From positions 111,556-175,555 of the forward strand of contig NZ_AYMR01000004.1 of NCBI RefSeq assembly GCF_000633535.1: a stretch of DNA of 64,000 nt, given 5' to 3'. Positions 17,859 through 28,664 of the stretch are shown here, one piece after another (position 1 is the first letter of the stretch; each line of letters begins with the position of its first letter). The notes under the pieces are model-generated. The model saw nothing but the letters and a program-made list of their open reading frames with translations. It was not told the origin of the DNA and did no database searches. The translations under genes were made by a program, and so were the position numbers. The DNA is from Leifsonia aquatica H1aii. GTDB taxonomy: Bacteria; Actinomycetota; Actinomycetes; Actinomycetales; Microbacteriaceae.

Positions 17859-18814
17859 GCGGCCACCACCGGAACGCGCACCCGGGCACGCGCGGTGACG
17901 ATGCGCGGGTCGAGCAGCGGATACACGAGATCGACGATCAGGTTGACGGCGACGAACACCAGGGCGCCGAAGACCACGACGCCCTGCACCACGGGGATGT
18001 CCTGTGCGGCCACGGCATCGGCCGTCGTCCGGCCGAGACCCGTCCGGCCGAACACGGTCTCGGTCACGACCGAGCCCGCCAGGAGGTTGCCGACCACCAG
18101 ACCCGCGATCGTGAGCGCCGGGAGCGCCGCGTTGCGGAACGCGTGCCCGAGCTGTACCCGGGTGGTGGAGGCTCCTTTCGCCCGCGCCGTGTCGGCGTAC
18201 GGCTGGGCCAGTTCCCGCTCGAGTCCCTGGGCGAGCAGCTGAGCGATCAGCGCGCTGGTCGGGATCGCGAGGGTGATCGCCGGGAGCACGGCGCTGCCCG
18301 GACCGTTGCCGGTGGCGGGGAACAGGGCGAGCTGGAACGAGAAGAACTGGATGAGCAGGAGTCCGAGCCAGAACGACGGGATCGCGACCCCGAGCGGCGG
18401 CAGGCCGAGAAGCAGGCCGCGCAGCCCACGCGCCCGGGTGCGGGTGGCCGCCAGGGCGATGCCAGTGCCGAGCAGGAGGGCGAAGACGAAGCCGAGCCCC
18501 GCGATCTGGGCCGTCGCCGGGAGGCTCTCCGCGATGAGGGCGGAGACCGGGCGCCCCGAGACGAACGACCGCCCGAAGTCGCCGGTGAGCGCGTGGCCGG
18601 CCGCGGTGAGGAGCCGGAGGAGGACCGGCTGGTCGAGCCCCCATTCCGATCGGATCGCGGCGATCTGCTCGGCGCTCAGATCCGTGGACTGGCCGCCGGT
18701 GAGGCTTGCGAGCGCGTCGCCGGGCAGCGCCCAGAGCACGAGGTAGCTCGCCGCGTAGGCGACGGCGAGGACCAGGGCCGCCTGTGCGAGGCGGCGCAGG
18801 ATGTACCTGCCCAT
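17855..18814 (-). CDS. Peptide-type ABC transporter permease (DppB-like), first gene of the import operon
   Basis: A 319-residue permease that begins MGRYILRRLAQAALVL, the standard DppB/OppB start. It has six helices, a long periplasmic segment after helix 1 (AIRSEWGLDQPVLLRL, GDFGRSF) and the EAA-like motif ADTARAKGASTTRVQLGHAFRN before helix 5. The ATG at 18814 is fixed by AAAGGAG five bases upstream. It leads the minus-strand operon permease B, permease C, fused ATPase, binding lipoprotein, then two monooxygenases. The operon faces away from the peptidase-like gene across a 154-bp gap. Confidence 0.9.
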   Translation of the reverse strand: MGRYILRRLAQAALVLAVAYAASYLVLWALPGDALASLTGGQSTDLSAEQIAAIRSEWGLDQPVLLRLLTAAGHALTGDFGRSFVSGRPVSALIAESLPATAQIAGLGFVFALLLGTGIALAATRTRARGLRGLLLGLPPLGVAIPSFWLGLLLIQFFSFQLALFPATGNGPGSAVLPAITLAIPTSALIAQLLAQGLERELAQPYADTARAKGASTTRVQLGHAFRNAALPALTIAGLVVGNLLAGSVVTETVFGRTGLGRTTADAVAAQDIPVVQGVVVFGALVFVAVNLIVDLVYPLLDPRIVTARARVRVPVVAA

Positions 18815-18968
18815 GTGGGCTCCTTTCACGGGTGGTCGTGAAGCCATTCCGTCAGGAGCCCGCGCCCCTCCCGCCATCGGATTACCGAGTGTGTCCGTTC
18901 TTACGCGCCGTGACCCCGCCCCTGGCGCGCGACGCCCGCCGCCGCTACGCGCGCGCCAGAATGGGGTG

Positions 18969-20405
18969 ATGGAGAATGAGACAGCCCGGTACGCCCGCCA
19001 GCTCGACCAGCTCGCGCGGCTCGGGATGCGTCCCACCGGCTCGGCCGCCCACGCCGAACTGGTCGACTCCATCGCCGCCGAGCTGACCGCGCTCGGCCTC
19101 GACGTGCAGCGCGACCGGCACACGTTCGATCGGTGGGAGGCCCCCGCGGGGAGTGCGACGCTCGACGTCGAAGGTGCACCGGTCACCGTCGCCTCGGCGT
19201 GGCCGTACTCCGGGACCACCGGCCCCGCCGGGGTGACCGGGCGGATGGTCCGGCTGACCGGGCGGAGACCCCGCTGGTCCTCCGCCGCCGGCGCCATCGC
19301 CGTGGTCGAGGTGAACCATCTGCGGGTGCCGAGTCAGGCTGTGGTCGACAGCTGGGACGGGAGCGCCGTGATCGGCCCGACCGTGAGCAACACCGTCCTC
19401 AGCGCCGAGCTCGGCGGGCTGGACCTCGCAGCCGCCCGCAGGGCCGGCGTGCTGGGAGTCGTCGCCGTCTGGAACCGGATCCCGGACGCCGTCTCGGCGG
19501 GTCAGTACGTCCCGTTCACCCAGCCGTACCGCGACCTTCCCGCGCTCTGGGTTCCCGAGAGCGAACGCGGGCGCCTGCGCGAGGCGGCCCGGCGTGGATC
19601 GACGGCTCGGCTCCGGCTCGCCGCCGAGCTGGCTCCCGGCACCACCACCGACACCGTGTGGGCGGTGTCCCCCGGCACCGTCCCCGGCGAGTCCGTGCTC
19701 GTCGTCACCCACACCGACGGATCGAACGAAGTGGAGGAGAACGGCCACATCGGCCTCCTCGCCCTCGCCCGCGACGCGGTCGCCGCTGCGCACGACCGCA
19801 CGATCGTCTTCGCCGCCGTCACCGGCCATCTGCGCATCCCTGCCATGACCGACCACGGCCAGGCCACGACGGCGTGGTTGCGCGACCATCCCGCGCTGTG
19901 GGACGGCAGGCCGGGCGGGCTGCGCGCCGTCGCAGGCCTCGCGATCGAGCACCTCGGTGCGCGGGCGTTCGTCCTCGACGCCGCGAGCGGGGTGTACGGA
20001 GCGACCGGCGCCCTCGAGCCGGAACTCCTCTACGCGACCACGGCGGAGCTGGCAGCCTTCGTCCGGCTGGCCTGGCCCGCGCCCGCCGGCGCACCGGTGC
20101 CGGTGGCGAAACCCGCCCCGCTCATCCACTTCGGCGAGGGCGAACCGCTGTTCGAGCACCGTATCCCCGCCGTCGCCCTGGTCACAGCACCGGAGTACTT
20201 GCTCGCGGACCTTCCGGCGCGCACCGTCGACCTGCGTGCGCTGGCACGCCAGGTGGACGGCTTCCGGGCCCTGCAGCGGCAGCTCGCCTCTGCGGCGCTC
20301 CCCGCCGACGCGCTCGGGACGGTGCGCCCGCCCTCGAAGCTCCGCAGAGCCGTCGCCGCGCTGCGCGCCCTCCGTGCCGTGCGCGCACAACTGCGCCGGG
20401 ACTGA
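18969..20405 (+). CDS. M28-like peptidase-fold protein, catalytic site degenerate
   Basis: A 478-residue cytoplasmic protein laid out like M28 aminopeptidases. A helical N-terminus is followed by a PA-like inserted region (about 95-210), then a segment VLVVTHTDGSNEVEENGHIG (about 244-263) that sits where the zinc-binding HxD and acidic DD residues lie in M28. Only HTD is retained. The usual catalytic EE is replaced by the TGHLRIPAMTDHG region, and IEHLGAR stands for the later Asp strand. So it may be inactive or have another role. It is divergent from the importer operon and could hydrolyse an imported conjugate. Start ATG lies six bases after CAGAAT, so possibly leaderless. GTG 18966 is an alternative. 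Confidence 0.55.
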   Translation: MENETARYARQLDQLARLGMRPTGSAAHAELVDSIAAELTALGLDVQRDRHTFDRWEAPAGSATLDVEGAPVTVASAWPYSGTTGPAGVTGRMVRLTGRRPRWSSAAGAIAVVEVNHLRVPSQAVVDSWDGSAVIGPTVSNTVLSAELGGLDLAAARRAGVLGVVAVWNRIPDAVSAGQYVPFTQPYRDLPALWVPESERGRLREAARRGSTARLRLAAELAPGTTTDTVWAVSPGTVPGESVLVVTHTDGSNEVEENGHIGLLALARDAVAAAHDRTIVFAAVTGHLRIPAMTDHGQATTAWLRDHPALWDGRPGGLRAVAGLAIEHLGARAFVLDAASGVYGATGALEPELLYATTAELAAFVRLAWPAPAGAPVPVAKPAPLIHFGEGEPLFEHRIPAVALVTAPEYLLADLPARTVDLRALARQVDGFRALQRQLASAALPADALGTVRPPSKLRRAVAALRALRAVRAQLRRD

Positions 20406-20420
20406 CGCCCCGCCGCGGCC

Positions 20421-20477
20421 ACACTCGGCACGAATGTCGACTTTCGCCGCCCCTTTCCCGACATTCGGCACGAATGT
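20421..20477. repeat. Doublet of 17-bp palindromic repeats (copy A)
   Basis: Two copies of ACATTCGGCACGAATGT-like palindromes start at 20421 (one mismatch, ACACTCGG at its left arm) and 20461 (perfect), exactly 40 bp apart. The second is embedded in a longer perfect hairpin, CCCGACATTC-GGCAC-GAATGTCGGG (20457-20481). The doublet fills the gap between two plus-strand genes. A related doublet lies at 59866-59922 in opposite orientation with the same 40-bp spacing, so this looks like a dispersed repeat family rather than a terminator unique to this site. Confidence 0.65.
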
Positions 20478-20517
20478 CGGGCGCGGGTCAGGCGTGGGAG
20501 GCGTACTGTGACCCGGC

Positions 20518-21060
20518 ATGAACACAACTGGATGGATCATTCTGATCGTCGTCATCGTGGTGATCGTCGTCGCGATCATCGCGGTCTCCCTCACCGCGGG
20601 GCGTCGGCGCCGGCAGGAGCACGACCGCCGGCGCGCCCAGGAGCTGCGGGCCGACGCCCGCGACGACGACCTCGCCGCGCGGGAACGCGAGGCCAAGGCC
20701 GCGCAGGCGACGGCCGACGCGAAGCAGGCAGAAGTCGAGGCCGAGCAGCGCAGGCGGTCGGCCGAGGCGCACACCACGGAGGCGGCAGCGGCGCGCTCAT
20801 CGATCGACGAGAAGCTGGCGAAAGCCGACGCGATCGACCCGGACGTCCGCACCGACCGCGACGGTCGACGCGTGGAGGAGCCGCGCACGGAAGCGCGCGC
20901 CGAGTCGCCGCGCACCGAGCTGCCGCCGCGGGATCCGGGGCGCCCAGCGGAGACGCCCATCGACGAGGTCCCGGACGCCGCCCCGCGGCACGCGGAGCCT
21001 CGCCTCGACGACGGAACGGAGGGCACCTCCGACGTCCCGCCACCGCGGCCGGCGCGCTGA
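20518..21060 (+). CDS. Membrane-anchored coiled-coil protein of unknown function
   Basis: A 180-residue protein. Residues 5-27 form one strongly hydrophobic helix (IILIVVIVVIVVAIIAV). It is followed by a highly charged Arg/Glu/Ala-rich coiled coil up to about residue 105 (AAREREAKAAQATADAK) and a disordered Pro/Glu/Asp-rich tail. With no signal cleavage site, the soluble part should lie in the cytoplasm. No enzyme motif is seen. Proteins of this shape are common in Microbacteriaceae and have no known role. The start has no ribosome site; TACTGT (20504-20509) lies eight bases upstream and may give a near-leaderless message. Confidence 0.7.
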   Translation: MNTTGWIILIVVIVVIVVAIIAVSLTAGRRRRQEHDRRRAQELRADARDDDLAAREREAKAAQATADAKQAEVEAEQRRRSAEAHTTEAAAARSSIDEKLAKADAIDPDVRTDRDGRRVEEPRTEARAESPRTELPPRDPGRPAETPIDEVPDAAPRHAEPRLDDGTEGTSDVPPPRPAR

Positions 21061-21075
21061 ACCCGCAAGCGCCGA

Positions 21076-21150
21076 GAACACGAGCACTGAGGACACGAGC
21101 ACTGCGAACACGAGCACTGCGAACACGAGCGCCGAGGACACGAAGCGCAC
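21076..21150 (+). repeat. Five tandem 15-bp repeats (GAACACGAGCACTGC)
   Basis: Units start at 21076, 21091, 21106, 21121 and 21136. Units 2-3 are nearly identical, and the fourth and fifth have diverged. They lie between the stop of the membrane coiled-coil gene and the tRNA-Ala terminator. The 15-bp period equals five codons, but no supported reading frame crosses the array. Slipped-strand expansion of non-coding DNA is the likely origin. Confidence 0.7.
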
Positions 21151-21167
21151 GAAGGATGCGAGCGCAC

Positions 21168-21212
21168 GAAAAAGCCCGGCTTCTGCGCGTTCACGCGGAG
21201 GCCGGGCTTCGT
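21168..21212 (-). terminator. Rho-independent terminator of tRNA-Ala
   Basis: A hairpin with arms AAGCCCGGC (21172-21180) and GCCGGGCTT (21201-21209) and a 20-nt loop. Read on the minus strand the stem is followed directly by TTTTT, just downstream of tRNA-Ala. This is one of the few terminators in the window with a true U tract. Confidence 0.8.
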
Positions 21213-21215
21213 GGG

Positions 21216-21288
21216 TGGATCTGAGGGGACTCGAACCCCTGACCCCCTGCATGCCATGCAGGTGCGCTACCAGCTGCGCCACAGACCC
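21216..21288 (-). tRNA. tRNA-Ala (anticodon GGC)
   Basis: A complete cloverleaf of 73 nt. The acceptor arm is GGGTCTG/CAGATCC, the D-arm GCGCAGCTGGTAGCGC, and the anticodon arm CCTGC-ATGGCAT-GCAGG with GGC in the loop. The T-arm contains GGTTCGAGTCC. The CCA end is not encoded and is added after transcription. GGC reads GCC, the most used Ala codon in this GC-rich genome. Confidence 0.95.
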
Positions 21289-21403
21289 GTATTCAGTTCA
21301 TCTTCATCGCCCCGGCTTCCCGCGACAACTCATCCAGCGTACTACACGGACGCGCCCAGGAAAAAATCCCGCCCCTCCCCCGGGCGCGTCGTGCGGTGCC
21401 GCC

Positions 21404-21727
21404 TCAGTCGAAGAGCTCGCTGAGCCAGTTCTCGCGCTTCTTCTTGTACGGCCGCTGGCCCTGCGGGGCGTATCCAGGCTGCGGGTATCCCTGCTGCACC
21501 GCGCCCTGCTGCGGATGCCCCTGCTGGGGATACCCGGGCTCGCGGTACTGCTGCTCCGGGTACTGCGGAGCCGGCGTAGCGGCGGGCGCCGTGGCTCCCG
21601 CCCGGTCGATGATCTTGTCGAGTTCGCCGCGGTCCAGCCAGACGCCGCGGCAGTCCGGACAGTAGTCGATCTCGATGCCGTTGCGTTCGCTCATGACCAG
21701 GGTCGCGTTGTCGGTGGGACACTTCAT
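21404..21727 (-). CDS. Zinc-ribbon (TFIIB-type) protein with a Gln/Tyr/Pro/Gly tail
   Basis: A 107-residue protein. Residues 1-45 are a zf-TFIIB domain: MKCPTDNATLVM, then DYCPDCRGVWLDRGELDKII, with Cys pairs in CPxxx/CPxC style for one zinc. The rest is a low-complexity tail with repeated QQGYPQ and PGYPQQG units, ending in a basic and acidic patch (YKKKRENWLSELFD). Zinc ribbons of this type are widespread in bacteria, with poorly known roles. I chose ATG 21727 because family members begin MKCP. ATG 21751 (adding MNALLTVA) is possible. Neither has a clear ribosome site. The gene follows rsfS on the same strand. Confidence 0.75.
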   Translation of the reverse strand: MKCPTDNATLVMSERNGIEIDYCPDCRGVWLDRGELDKIIDRAGATAPAATPAPQYPEQQYREPGYPQQGHPQQGAVQQGYPQPGYAPQGQRPYKKKRENWLSELFD

Positions 21728-21804
21728 GGCCACAGTCAACAAGGCGTTCATGAGAGAACTCTCATGTGCAGCCGGGAAACCGCCGTGATCGGCGGCGACG
21801 CTCG

Positions 21805-22182
21805 TCAGCGGGCGGTGTCGTGCACCGGAAGCTCGATGGGGAGGACGGGGCAGTCCTTCCAGAGCCGCTCCAGCGAGTAGTACATGCGGTCCTCCTCGTG
21901 GAAGACGTGCACGACCAGATCGCCGAAGTCGAGGAGCACCCAACGGCCCTCCGCGCGTCCCTCGCGACGCAGCGTCCGGACGCCCGCCTCGTTCAGCTGG
22001 TCCTCCACCTCGCCGGCGATCGCGATGACATTGCGCTCGACGCGCCCGGTGACGAGCAGAAAGGCGTCCGTCAGGGGCAGCGGACCGGAGACGTCGAGGG
22101 CGACGAGGTCCTCACCGCCCTTGGAGTCGGCGGCGATCGCCGCGATCTGCAGGATCTCTCGGGCGTGCGGGGATGCGGTCAC
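21805..22182 (-). CDS. rsfS: Ribosome silencing factor RsfS
   Basis: A 125-residue RsfS/RsfA protein. It has the family core LVALDVSGPLPLTDAFLLVTG, IAIAGEVEDQLNEAG, GRWVLLDFGDLVVHVFHEEDR and a final YSLERLWKDCP. RsfS binds ribosomal protein uL14 on the 50S subunit and blocks subunit joining when nutrients are scarce. It is the distal member of the nadD gene group, as in most actinobacteria. Length and start are normal. Confidence 0.95.
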   Translation of the reverse strand: MTASPHAREILQIAAIAADSKGGEDLVALDVSGPLPLTDAFLLVTGRVERNVIAIAGEVEDQLNEAGVRTLRREGRAEGRWVLLDFGDLVVHVFHEEDRMYYSLERLWKDCPVLPIELPVHDTAR

Positions 22183-22237
22183 GGTCGTGCCTCCGGTGCG
22201 GTGACGAAGTCTGGTGTCGGGTCGGCTGTGCGAAGGA

Positions 22238-23674
22238 TCAGAACACCCTCAGCCAGTACGCGGCGACGAGCAGCCCGATGACGCCGACAGCGAGAACACC
22301 CGCGGTGATGATGAGTACGAGCGGCAGTGCGTTGCCGCGCTTCTTCGGCGGGGTGATCACGCCGCGCGTGGACGTGTGGGTGCTGATCGCCCGGGAGGCG
22401 CGCACAGGGGCGACCTCCGAGGTGTTGAACTCGTTCTCTTCGCCGTCCAGCAGGTTGTCGATGTCGGACGAGTCGAGGTGTTCGGGGTTGAGTCCGGTGG
22501 AGCCGACGCCGCGGGGCAGGTCGATGGAGCCGGTCACGAGGATCTCCCCCGTGCTCGTCAACGGCGCGGTGGCATCCGGTCGCGGGATGGCCGGGAGGAT
22601 GAGCGCGTTCGTCGTCGTCGCCGCCGTGGACTGGCCCACGTTGCGGGAGATGATCGGCTCGCTCGCCTCCTCCACCGCGGCCGCCGTCGACCAGTGACCC
22701 GTCGGCGGGGTGAACGGACGGCGCTCCTGCGCGGACGCGTCGTCCGCGCCCGACGCCGGCACCGGGGCCGGAGCGGGATCGGCCGTCGGAGCCGACGAGG
22801 GGGTGAGCCCGAATCCGGTGAACGGGGATGTCGGCGCCGAGGTCTGGACGGGAGCCGCGGCCGGGGCGGCAGCCACGGGAGCGGCAGGAGTCTGCACGGC
22901 CGAGCCGGACGACGACGGACTGAGCGGGGCGAAGGGCCACGCCTTCTTCTCGCCGTCGGCCACCGGCGCGTCGACCGGCGAGCCGGTGTCGGACGCGGTC
23001 TGCACGGATGGAGCAGACGGAGCGTCGGAGACGGCGATCGGCACGACCGGCTCGGCGAGGTGCGGGGCGTGATTGGCCTGCTGGTTCGCCTCCTGCGCCT
23101 GCATCATGGCGCGCATCTCGCGGCGGGTCAGCGTGCGTTCCGGCACGACGCCGGCGCTCGACCGGTCCGTCGTCGGGACGACCGCGAGCGGCTGGGTGAC
23201 GGCCTCGGGCTTCGCCGGGTCGGACGCCTGGCGGAAGAGGGAGGCCGCCGCGTCGTCCTCGTCACCCGGCGCCGTGGCCGCGTCGGGCGACGCGGTGGTG
23301 TCGGCGCTGTCGGGCGCGGTGGTGGCCGGAGCGGAGAACACGAGGGAGTCGAAGTCGTCGCCGTTCGCGGTGTACGGACGCGACGGCGGCAGCACGCCGG
23401 GCTCGGCGAACGCGGTCGCGGGGATCGACGGGCGCTCCGGTGCGGAGACGGCGCTCTCGGCGGGACGGGCCGGCTGAGGCGCCGGGGTCTCGCTCTGCGC
23501 GGTCGGCGCCGCGGACGCGGACGTCGTGAAGGTGGGGATCTCACCCCCGGGGGTGGGTTCGCTCGTCCCGGCACGCCGCGCCTCCTGGCGCGCAGCCGTA
23601 CGTTCGTTCTCACGGGCCTGTCGCCGGGTCTGCGGCGGCTGGCCTTCCGCGGGCGGCTCAGGCCACGAGGTCAT
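22238..23674 (-). CDS. Large, mostly disordered protein with a C-terminal membrane anchor
   Basis: A 478-residue protein between nadD and rsfS. An Arg/Glu-rich start ([19 protein letters not shown]) is followed by about 380 residues of Ala/Pro/Thr/Ser-rich low-complexity sequence. A short conserved segment ([16 protein letters not shown], about 420-435) precedes basic residues and one transmembrane helix at the C-terminus ([27 protein letters not shown], read as residues about 450-476). It is thus a tail-anchored cytoplasmic protein. Similar genes sit at this spot in related genomes, but no role is known to me. Its ATG overlaps the nadD stop (ATGA), so the two are co-translated. Confidence 0.75.
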   Translation of the reverse strand: MTSWPEPPAEGQPPQTRRQARENERTAARQEARRAGTSEPTPGGEIPTFTTSASAAPTAQSETPAPQPARPAESAVSAPERPSIPATAFAEPGVLPPSRPYTANGDDFDSLVFSAPATTAPDSADTTASPDAATAPGDEDDAAASLFRQASDPAKPEAVTQPLAVVPTTDRSSAGVVPERTLTRREMRAMMQAQEANQQANHAPHLAEPVVPIAVSDAPSAPSVQTASDTGSPVDAPVADGEKKAWPFAPLSPSSSGSAVQTPAAPVAAAPAAAPVQTSAPTSPFTGFGLTPSSAPTADPAPAPVPASGADDASAQERRPFTPPTGHWSTAAAVEEASEPIISRNVGQSTAATTTNALILPAIPRPDATAPLTSTGEILVTGSIDLPRGVGSTGLNPEHLDSSDIDNLLDGEENEFNTSEVAPVRASRAISTHTSTRGVITPPKKRGNALPLVLIITAGVLAVGVIGLLVAAYWLRVF

Positions 23675-24276
23675 GCAACACTCCGATACAGATGGTGTTT
23701 CGAGATGTACTGGACGACACCGTCCGGCACGAGGTACCAGACCGGGAATCCCCTGCTCACCCGGCTCCGGCAATCGGTCGATGAGATCGCCAGTGCCGGG
23801 ACTTCCAACAAGCTTACGTCCCCCGTCGGCAATCCAGAAATACTCAAGTCATGTCCCGGACGACTCACAGCCACGAAGTGGGCGAGCTTCCAGAGCTCGT
23901 CGACATCGTGCCAGCTGAGGATCTGCGCGATCGCGTCGGCGCCGGTGATGAAGAAGAGTTCGGCGTCGGGGCGCTGCTCGTGCAGGTCGCGCAGGGTGTC
24001 GATCGTATAGGTCGGGCCGGCGCGATCCACGTCGACCCGGCTGACGGTGAAGCGCGGATTGGAGGCGGTGGCGATCACCGTCATCAGATAGCGGTGCTCC
24101 GCCTCGGTGACCACGCCCTTCTGCCACGGCTCGCCGGTCGGGACGAAGACGACCTCGTCGAGGTCGAAGGACTGCGCCACCTCGCTGGCCGCGACCAGGT
24201 GCCCGTGGTGGATCGGGTCGAACGTTCCGCCCATCACTCCGATGCGCGGCCGCCGGCTCTTCTCCGTCAGCTCCAT
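23671..24276 (-). CDS. nadD: Nicotinate-nucleotide adenylyltransferase NadD
   Basis: A 201-residue nucleotidyltransferase. It has the [12 protein letters not shown] motif (ATP-binding HxGH, residues about 15-26), [31 protein letters not shown], and the C-terminal [10 protein letters not shown] variant of the ISSTxIR motif. It adenylates nicotinate mononucleotide to make deamido-NAD in NAD synthesis. The ATG at 24276 gives a start ([13 protein letters not shown]) of normal length. Upstream in-frame starts would add an Arg/Thr-rich stretch without family support. The Cys in the last motif is an unusual residue at a position that is mostly Ile, Leu or Met. Confidence 0.95.
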   Translation of the reverse strand: MELTEKSRRPRIGVMGGTFDPIHHGHLVAASEVAQSFDLDEVVFVPTGEPWQKGVVTEAEHRYLMTVIATASNPRFTVSRVDVDRAGPTYTIDTLRDLHEQRPDAELFFITGADAIAQILSWHDVDELWKLAHFVAVSRPGHDLSISGLPTGDVSLLEVPALAISSTDCRSRVSRGFPVWYLVPDGVVQYISKHHLYRSVA

Positions 24277-24286
24277 GCCCGGAGGG

Positions 24287-24523
24287 TCAGTGCCCCTGGT
24301 TCGGGTGCCCGCTGCCGTGGTGCGTGGCACCCGGCGCACCGGCGTGCGCGGCCGCGTCGGCGGCGGCCTTGTGGCTGTGCCGGTTGGCGACGTCCCTGTA
24401 GCTGAACACGACGATCGCGAGCACCGCGAAGATCGCGAGGGCGATGGCGCCGTAGGCCCAGGTGGGCATCGGCAGCTCGACGTGCGTCTCGGCCTCCGCG
24501 AGGACGGTCGTCAGAAATGACAT
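24287..24523 (-). CDS. Small single-span membrane protein with a His-rich tail
   Basis: A 78-residue protein with one transmembrane helix ([17 protein letters not shown], about residues 24-40). A basic cytoplasmic segment ends in a His/Gly/Ala tail ([25 protein letters not shown]). AAAGGAAG precedes the ATG. It lies 10 bp upstream of nadD and is probably co-transcribed. The His cluster could bind metal, but there is no direct evidence. Similar small proteins at this locus are of unknown function. Confidence 0.75.
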   Translation of the reverse strand: MSFLTTVLAEAETHVELPMPTWAYGAIALAIFAVLAIVVFSYRDVANRHSHKAAADAAAHAGAPGATHHGSGHPNQGH

Positions 24524-24576
24524 CGGGGTACTTCCTTTCCGGTGGGCGCTGGCCCGCCGATCAGTCTAGCGGGCGC

Positions 24577-25845
24577 TCAGGCTCGGATCTGGCCGGACCC
24601 GCGCACGATCCACTTGGTGCTCGTGAGCTCGGGCAGCCCCATCGGGCCTCGGGCGTGCAGCTTCTGCGTCGAGATGCCCACCTCGGCGCCGAACCCGAAT
24701 TCGCCGCCGTCCGTGAAGCGGGTGGAGGCGTTGACCATCACGACCGCGGAGTCCACCTGCGCGAGGAAGCGTTCGGCGTTCGCCAGGTCGTTGGTGATGA
24801 TCGACTCGGTGTGCTGCGTCGAGTAGCGACGGATGTGGTCGATGGCCTCGTCGAGGTCGTCAACGACCTTGACGGAGATGTCGAGGCTCATGTGCTCCGT
24901 CGCCCAGTCCTCCTCGGTCACGGGAACACCGCCGGTCGCGAACGGTAGGGCGCGTTCGTCGGCGTGCACGGTGACGCCGTCCTCCGCCAGGGCGCCGAGC
25001 ACGGCGGGGAGCAGGCGGTCGGCGGCCGCGCGATGCACGAGCAGCGTCTCGACCGCGTTGCAGACGCTCGGCCGCTGGACCTTCGCGTTGCGGACGATGT
25101 CGACGGCCCAGTCCTCCCGGGCACTCTCGTCGAGCACGATGTGGACGACGCCTGCGCCGGTCTCGATCACCGGGACGGTCGACTCGGTCACGACGGTCCG
25201 GATGAGGTCGGCGCTGCCCCGTGGGATGAGCACGTCGACGTAGCTCCGGGCGCGCATCAGCTCTCCGGCGCCGGCACGACCGAACTCGTCGATGGTCTGC
25301 ACGGCGTCGGCGGGCAGCCCCGCGGACGCGAGTGCCGACTGGATCACGCCGACGAGGACCCGGTTCGTCTCGATGGCTGCGCTTCCGCCGCGCAGGACGG
25401 CCGCGTTGCCGCTCTTGATCGCCAGGGCGGCGATGTCGATGGTGACGTTCGGCCGGGCCTCGTAGATGGCCCCGACGACACCGAAGGGCACGCGGACCTG
25501 GGAGATGGCGACGCCGTTGGGCAGCGTGCTCCCGCGCACGGCCTGTCCGACCGGGTCGGTGAGGCCGACGACCTCGAGCACGGCGTCCGCCAGGCCCTCC
25601 AGGCGCGCCGTGGAGAGGGTCAGCCGGTCGAGCAGGCCGGCGGTCAGACCGTTCTCACGACCGTTCGCCAGGTCGAGCTCGTTCGCGGCGAGGATCTCGG
25701 CCGCGGACGCGACGACGCCCTCGGCGATCGCGGTGAGCGCCGCGTTCTTCTGCAGCGTGGTCGCGGTCGCGAGGGAGATCGAGGCCTGCTTGGCCGCGGC
25801 GAGCTTGTCGACGAGCGCGACGGGCGCGGCGGTGGTCGGAGACAT
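24577..25845 (-). CDS. proA: Gamma-glutamyl phosphate reductase ProA
   Basis: A 422-residue aldehyde-dehydrogenase-superfamily enzyme. Signatures are VPFGVVGAIYEARPNVT (NADP-binding entry), LRGGSAAIETN, VQRPSVCNAVETLLVH with the catalytic Cys, and EFGFGAEVGISTQKLHARGPMGL. It reduces gamma-glutamyl phosphate to glutamate semialdehyde in the second step of proline synthesis. It lies nine bases after proB, the kinase that makes its substrate. Both are in the obgE operon. Full length, no oddities. Confidence 0.97.
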   Translation of the reverse strand: MSPTTAAPVALVDKLAAAKQASISLATATTLQKNAALTAIAEGVVASAAEILAANELDLANGRENGLTAGLLDRLTLSTARLEGLADAVLEVVGLTDPVGQAVRGSTLPNGVAISQVRVPFGVVGAIYEARPNVTIDIAALAIKSGNAAVLRGGSAAIETNRVLVGVIQSALASAGLPADAVQTIDEFGRAGAGELMRARSYVDVLIPRGSADLIRTVVTESTVPVIETGAGVVHIVLDESAREDWAVDIVRNAKVQRPSVCNAVETLLVHRAAADRLLPAVLGALAEDGVTVHADERALPFATGGVPVTEEDWATEHMSLDISVKVVDDLDEAIDHIRRYSTQHTESIITNDLANAERFLAQVDSAVVMVNASTRFTDGGEFGFGAEVGISTQKLHARGPMGLPELTSTKWIVRGSGQIRA

Positions 25846-25854
25846 GGTCCCAGT

Positions 25855-28349
<2,495 letters not shown>

Positions 28350-28376
28350 TCATAGCGTTGCTGGTGGTGATGGAGG

Positions 28377-28634
28377 CTACGCCCCGACCGCCACGATGTT
28401 GACGACCTTGCGGCCACCCTTGTTGCCGAACTCGACCGCACCGGCGGCGAGGGCGAACAGGGTGTCGTCGCCGCCACGGCCGACGTTCACGCCGGGGTGG
28501 AAGTGGGTGCCGCGCTGGCGGACCAGGATCTCACCCGCGTTGACGGTCTGGCCGCCGAAGCGCTTGACGCCGAGGCGCTGCGCGTTCGAGTCGCGGCCGT
28601 TGCGAGTGGAGCTCGCTCCCTTTTTGTGTGCCAT
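28377..28634 (-). CDS. rpmA: Ribosomal protein bL27
   Basis: An 85-residue protein, full length for bL27. [27 protein letters not shown] and [24 protein letters not shown] mark it, read in two pieces. The N-terminus reaches the peptidyl-transferase centre of the 50S subunit. It begins directly with MAHKKG, so it has no cleavable Firmicutes-type extension. It lies 30 bp after rplU and 84 bp ahead of obgE. Confidence 0.97.
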   Translation of the reverse strand: MAHKKGASSTRNGRDSNAQRLGVKRFGGQTVNAGEILVRQRGTHFHPGVNVGRGGDDTLFALAAGAVEFGNKGGRKVVNIVAVGA

Positions 28635-28664
28635 GTCTTCTTCTCCTCGGGAGGTCCGGGTCGG

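Noticed and set aside
20945..21282. Minus-strand frame with a hydrophobic repeat (VFAVLVFAVLV) through the 15-bp array
   Set aside because: It runs through tRNA-Ala and its terminator. The hydrophobic repeat is only the array translated.
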